Of a stretch of DNA of 64,000 nucleotides, positions 59,713-64,000 are shown one piece after another; the first letter of the stretch is position 1; every line of letters starts with the position of its first letter. This stretch comes from Lingula anatina (lineage: Eukaryota > Brachiopoda > Lingulata > Lingulida > Lingulidae). The notes beneath the pieces were generated by a model. The model did no database searches, was not told the DNA's origin, and worked only from the letters and a program-made list of their open reading frames with translations. The DNA lies in NCBI RefSeq assembly GCF_001039355.2, contig NW_019775269.1, positions 122,001 through 186,000 on the forward strand, read 5' to 3'. Made by a program: the position numbers and the translations under genes.

Positions 59713-62178
59713 CTACATCCTGTGAGGACTTGTCGCTGTGAAATGCATCGGAATAATGTCATCATATATAGCACTTCCACAGGTTGTTGACGCATCGTTT
59801 TTCGTATCCGGTGAGGCAGTAACGAATGCCCCATTTTGATGACCAACGTCCGCTCCCTCTCTTGTGTTAATGGGTAATAACATATCACCCGACGAATCTG
59901 TTGTAAATACTGCTTCTTTCTCCTCGTTTGTCTCTTTGTCTGCTCCACTGATCGTCGATTGCTTAACACGCCAAGCGCACATTGAATAAAAAAGTGTTTT
60001 CGTCGCATGACAGCAACGCTGTGGTGCTGTCGTAATTCGGTAGGAATGTCGCCTGCTCCTTAGCCTTTCTTCAACCTCCTGGAATTTGGATAATATGTGA
60101 ACCTTCACAGGAATTGCTTCTCTGCTCTCGTCTTCTAGTCGATGAGAAATGTTTCGTTTTAAACGTCTGTTTCTTCTGATGATGAAAAATGCAGCGACTG
60201 ACACGCACGCACACGCTCCTAACAGTACTACTACGATTGCCCACACTGGTATCGTGATTGTTGAGGCTCCCTTTGAACCGTCGGGGTAGGGGTAGATCTG
60301 GCAATCGCTGTAATCCTGCAGGAAAATCTGAGAACCTTTCAGCGGAGCTGGGGAGCTACAGGCATACTCCGCTGGGGACGGCCACAATTCGTCTTTTCCT
60401 TCAGCAGAACTTGAATTCAACCAAAATACAAACGATGCCAAATCGCAGTTGCATTCAAATGGATTACCACGAGCGTCAAAGGTCCTGAGACGGTGCAGTT
60501 TGTCTAAAGCGACTCCGCCAATTGTAGCGATGAGATTATGGGATATGTTCAGGTGTTGCAAACCCTGGATCTTAGAGTTGACAATCGCTTGAGGAAAAGT
60601 CTTTAATTTATTTACACCTAGATTTAATATAGTAAGATTGTCGGTGCCACTGAAAGCGTGATCATCAAAGTATTCTATCTTATTGTTTTGTAACCGCAGA
60701 GCTTTCAAATGTGCCAGATTTCTGAATGTCGAACTTATTAGTTGCAGTTGATTACCTGCAAAATTAATGGATTTAAGATTTTTAGTCTCCGTAAATACGT
60801 CATCCGACAGGCTGCGTATCGTGCTTGATTGTAGGTCAAGGACGGTCAAGTTCTCTAGTCCTTGAATCATTTCTTTGGTCAAACTATCCACGTAAACCTC
60901 GGGCAAAATTAGGCTCTTCAGATTATGAAGATCTTTGAAGGATCCATCCTCGATGGACGCAAGAGAGTTATACCCACAGTCTAAAAACTCCAGACTTTGA
61001 AGACCGTGGAATGAATCTTTTGTCAGATATTTCAGATCGTTTTCATTGAGCAGTAACGTTTTCAGTTTACGCAGGTAACGAAGAGCTGACGAAGGAGAAA
61101 GATCGTGAATCAGATTGTTAGATAAATCCAAGTATTCCAAAGACCGAAGTCTGCCAAGCGCTGTAGGAATCTCCCTGAGGCGAGCAGCACGAAGATTGAG
61201 CGATTTTAAGGATCGCAAGCCATGGAAAGTTCGGTCATTTATTGACTCTAAGTAGAAACTGAAGGATAAATCCAAGTGCTCTAAAGTTGAAACGCAGGTG
61301 AAAACTCCAGCTCTGAGCGACTTGACAAAGTTATGAGCCACAGATAAATTTTTGATCTGCGTTGATTGCAAGTTGCAGAAAGTCGATGGCGTTAGATAGG
61401 TCAGTTTGTCGTGAAAATTACGAAGAGATAACGACTTGATTTGGGAATCACGGAGACCGTAGAGAGAGAGGGCTATTTCAGATTCTGAGAGAGCGTTCTG
61501 GTCAAGAATAACAGTTTCTAGCGTCTCTATTTCCTTGAATGCGTACGCCTGAATGTAGGAAATCCCATTGTTCGTCAAATTCAGTAAACGTAATCGGGTT
61601 TCTTTCAAACCAATGTGAAATTTTATGTCAATTGTTTTAATTTTGCTTCCTGTTAGAGAAAGATGCTCTAAATTTCTTAAAGTTGTAAACACTCTGAAAT
61701 CCGCCCGGACCATGTGCGGCGAATTGTTCAAATACACCGCTCTCAGAGACGTAAGATTCGTAAACACGTCAGGAAGTGACGTCAAGTTGTTGCCCGACAA
61801 ATCGAGAACTTCCAGGGACTGCAAGCCTCGGAAAGCCGTAGGCGAAATATAGCTTAACCTGTTATTGGCTAAAATGAGGCGCCGTAAATTTGTGTATTTC
61901 TGTGTTGAAAAATCGACAGGTGGGTCGATATCAGTTTTGGCAAATGGCATATCACGTCTACCTAAAGATGTGATTGTATTATCGCTCAAATCTAAGGTGG
62001 AGATGTCGTTCGGTAAATCCCCTGGCGGTGAGGTGAGTCCCCGTCTTTGACAGCGTGCATATTGCCCATCCGCTGTGCTGACAACCTCACAAATTTGGTT
62101 ACCTGAACTCAAGTTGAAAAGCACGGCAGTGACCAGAACACCACAGAGGCTGAGAGAATTCATACTAAATTGCAGCAT
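59713..62178 (-). CDS. Single-exon LRR type I membrane protein without TIR domain
   Basis: 821 aa in one uninterrupted exon. An acceptor (AATTACAG) near 62202 suggests an upstream untranslated exon. Signal peptide about 1-26. An N-terminal cap with C30 and C43 (CEVVSTADGQYARCQRRGL) precedes about 20 leucine-rich repeats (roughly 55-570), mostly of LxxLxLxxNxL type with many N-glycosylation sequons. The C-terminal cap NPFECNCDLASFVFWL ends at C626. One membrane span lies at about 641-667 (WAIVVVLLGACACVSVAAFF), then a basic stop-transfer. The cytosolic tail is about 154 aa with no TIR, kinase or GPCR segment. The tail ends with IYDDIIPM, a tyrosine in acidic context. The ectodomain resembles Toll-like and other LRR cell-surface receptors. 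Ligand and role cannot be inferred; adhesion, guidance or immune functions are all possible. Confidence 0.9.
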   Translation of the reverse strand: MLQFSMNSLSLCGVLVTAVLFNLSSGNQICEVVSTADGQYARCQRRGLTSPPGDLPNDISTLDLSDNTITSLGRRDMPFAKTDIDPPVDFSTQKYTNLRRLILANNRLSYISPTAFRGLQSLEVLDLSGNNLTSLPDVFTNLTSLRAVYLNNSPHMVRADFRVFTTLRNLEHLSLTGSKIKTIDIKFHIGLKETRLRLLNLTNNGISYIQAYAFKEIETLETVILDQNALSESEIALSLYGLRDSQIKSLSLRNFHDKLTYLTPSTFCNLQSTQIKNLSVAHNFVKSLRAGVFTCVSTLEHLDLSFSFYLESINDRTFHGLRSLKSLNLRAARLREIPTALGRLRSLEYLDLSNNLIHDLSPSSALRYLRKLKTLLLNENDLKYLTKDSFHGLQSLEFLDCGYNSLASIEDGSFKDLHNLKSLILPEVYVDSLTKEMIQGLENLTVLDLQSSTIRSLSDDVFTETKNLKSINFAGNQLQLISSTFRNLAHLKALRLQNNKIEYFDDHAFSGTDNLTILNLGVNKLKTFPQAIVNSKIQGLQHLNISHNLIATIGGVALDKLHRLRTFDARGNPFECNCDLASFVFWLNSSSAEGKDELWPSPAEYACSSPAPLKGSQIFLQDYSDCQIYPYPDGSKGASTITIPVWAIVVVLLGACACVSVAAFFIIRRNRRLKRNISHRLEDESREAIPVKVHILSKFQEVEERLRSRRHSYRITTAPQRCCHATKTLFYSMCAWRVKQSTISGADKETNEEKEAVFTTDSSGDMLLPINTREGADVGHQNGAFVTASPDTKNDASTTCGSAIYDDIIPMHFTATSPHRM

Positions 62179-64000
62179 CTTGACGACGGCTGAATACCAT
62201 CCCTGTAATTAACATAAAGCAATATTATTTAATGCCTTTTTGAGAGCTGAACGTTTTGATATAGATGCCGTTAAATGCAAAATGGCCAAAATTACAAACG
62301 TCCTATTAATATATTTAAATATCACAAGTGATGATAACTACAAATCTAAAACAGAGTTAAAAAGCAGCATGAATATTTAAATATTAAATTTATGTTAAAA
62401 TCACAATTAAGAATCCACTGCAACGCCACATTCGGAACAGTAGTAACCTCTTTGAGTTTGACAATGGACTGAAACGTATATGCATACTTGCTGAGACTAA
62501 CTGATGGTTAGAGCCACGTCCAAATGAGGTGTTGGTCCATTTACTCAAGGGAAATGTTCCAATAATGACAAAGTGTGAATTATTACATAAATTACTTTAC
62601 TTCTCAGACCATAATAACTCTAAAGTTAACGAATAGAAACTCTCTGACGAACCTGCTCCAGTTTGCTGTCGCTCAAAGAAAACCTCAAAATAAAGATATA
62701 TCCAAGTTTTAGTCGAAAATTGAGCTAAACGACTGTGAAAGAAGCCCATCGCCAAAAATCTCAATGGCAAGAAGACTGCTATTTTGACAACAGGCCAATT
62801 GAATTTTATTGAATCCCACCTAAAGTTACTTTTGTTTTCATGCCAAATGTTAATTAATTGAATTTTTTGTTTTACCGTAATTACAGAATATTGCGTTGTT
62901 TGTTATCAACCACCCTTACTCACCATCAATCATGCTTAATGCTATGTCAAATGGTCTTCAAGTGGTTAAACACTGGTTGAAAAGTACTTCAGCGTCAACT
63001 CGCGTTGTTCAACATTTGTTCTTTTATACACATGGTCTTATCTCGACCGTACGTGGGTCTGTATCACCCCAGCTGCAGTATGCGAAGAGAAGGGATGTCC
63101 AAATTTGATCAAAACTTCACATGTCATGCCCTTCCATGTTAAATTCAGATAAAACAGAACGGCGAGGAGGCAAAGGGGTCAAATGAATCATATGGGTGCT
63201 GGGTAACAATAATTGCCATGTGACATTGCGTTTGCGTTGGGGATCAATTAAAGGTTCGTTTTTTATCTAAAAAATGTGGCTATGTGACCGAGGTGATTCA
63301 AACAAATATGACAAATATTCTGAATCGTTCGAACTTAAGTTAACAAGATTATTTATCAGTCAGCTTTATACATTTATCTGTCATGTACCTACATCACGTG
63401 TACGGATCATATTAATGTATTTTATTAGATAATTCTATAATTCCTATTGAGAGGGTACATCAAGTAGAATACCACGTACATATTAACAGCCGTCCTGTAA
63501 ACTCAGTATTTCAGATTTTTTATGTTAAATCATCGATATTTACCGTCAATCGATGTATTTTATAAAACAACACAAAACAATGTTATAAAATTTAGGCCGC
63601 GCGTGACGCGTCTCCCCTATGAGAGCCCAGAGGCAATTTGTGTTTGTCACGTGGTTTGGACCAGAGCCAAATGTTGTAAACACTATTTACACCTCGACTG
63701 CCTAATGAAACGGAAAAGTAAATGCTAATCGAAATGTCCATCCTGTTATTCATTCTAGAGAGCGGAGAAAATAATTTGTGGAAAAAAAAAAAATATATAT
63801 ATATATTCGTCCAAATCTCTCTAGGTTGCTAACATTTTATGGTTGAAAAGCACATTAATTTAAGGACAGTGCAAATCATGATCTGAAAACAATAGGAATC
63901 GAGCGTTGAATAACGCCCCCCCCCCCCCCAAAGGAGCGCACCCGCAACTAAGCGTATTTCAATCATACTGTACTCAGATGAAATTTTCCTGTGATTATCA
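62179..64000. other. Upstream region of the LRR gene
   Basis: No coding exon recognised on either strand. It probably contains the LRR gene's first, untranslated exon and promoter, which I cannot place. Simple sequence: a TA run near 63792-63806 and a poly-C run at 63915-63929. Confidence 0.45.
63915..63929. repeat. Poly-C tract
   Basis: About 15 consecutive cytosines, noncoding. Confidence 0.9.

Overview
The window is nuclear DNA from an animal. Genes are split by many GT-AG introns, intergenic DNA is AT-rich with abundant microsatellites, there are several miniature inverted-repeat transposons, and the orthologues (aquaporin, MOXD1-type copper monooxygenase, SLC46 carriers, NDUFAF6, NAGPA) are those of a bilaterian. 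Compact introns (about 100 bp to 5 kb), a roughly 1% difference between two overlapping copies of one segment, and the repeat types suggest a heterozygous marine invertebrate, probably a deuterostome or lophotrochozoan. This is inference and I cannot name the species.

Layout. 1-262 (-): edge of an unidentified coding exon. 2925-8782 (-): three-exon, water-selective-type aquaporin whose 4.7 kb intron holds a 544-base sequence gap. 8.9-18.3 kb: gene-poor DNA with a near-perfect Harbinger-like foldback, other MITEs and a duplicated segment. 18537-27172 (+): twelve-exon dopamine beta-hydroxylase-like monooxygenase (MOXD1-like) with a CRE and a TATA-like box upstream. 30256-33324 (-) and 35353-39441 (+): two SLC46-family carriers, head to head, sharing intron positions. 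40779-45639 (-): NDUFAF6, ten coding exons, with a tRNA-derived SINE-like fragment in its first coding intron. 45713-53291 (+): NAGPA, the mannose-6-phosphate uncovering enzyme, whose start codon lies only 73 bp from that of NDUFAF6. 53.3-59.7 kb: gene-poor DNA with a dead Tc1/mariner transposase and a degenerate tandem repeat. 59713-62178 (-): single-exon leucine-rich-repeat type I membrane protein with no TIR domain. 62.2-64 kb: upstream DNA with no gene seen.

How the genes relate. This is not an operon or a single system. The links I can support are local: a tandem inverted SLC46 pair from a duplication, and a very short bidirectional promoter for NDUFAF6 and NAGPA. NAGPA acts in lysosomal enzyme targeting and the shared interval contains a TCATGTGA E-box of the MITF/TFEB type.

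Assembly caveats. There are three N runs (7224-7767, 20833-21107, 53471-53909) and six single Ns. Three of the single Ns (12516, 26820, 50771) sit between two copies of the same sequence and look like unmerged overlapping contig ends. The one at 50771 falsely duplicates three NAGPA exons. I see no convincing undescribed biological system. The best leads are a possible soluble NAGPA isoform, the shared NDUFAF6/NAGPA promoter, the LRR receptor and the nested mobile elements.
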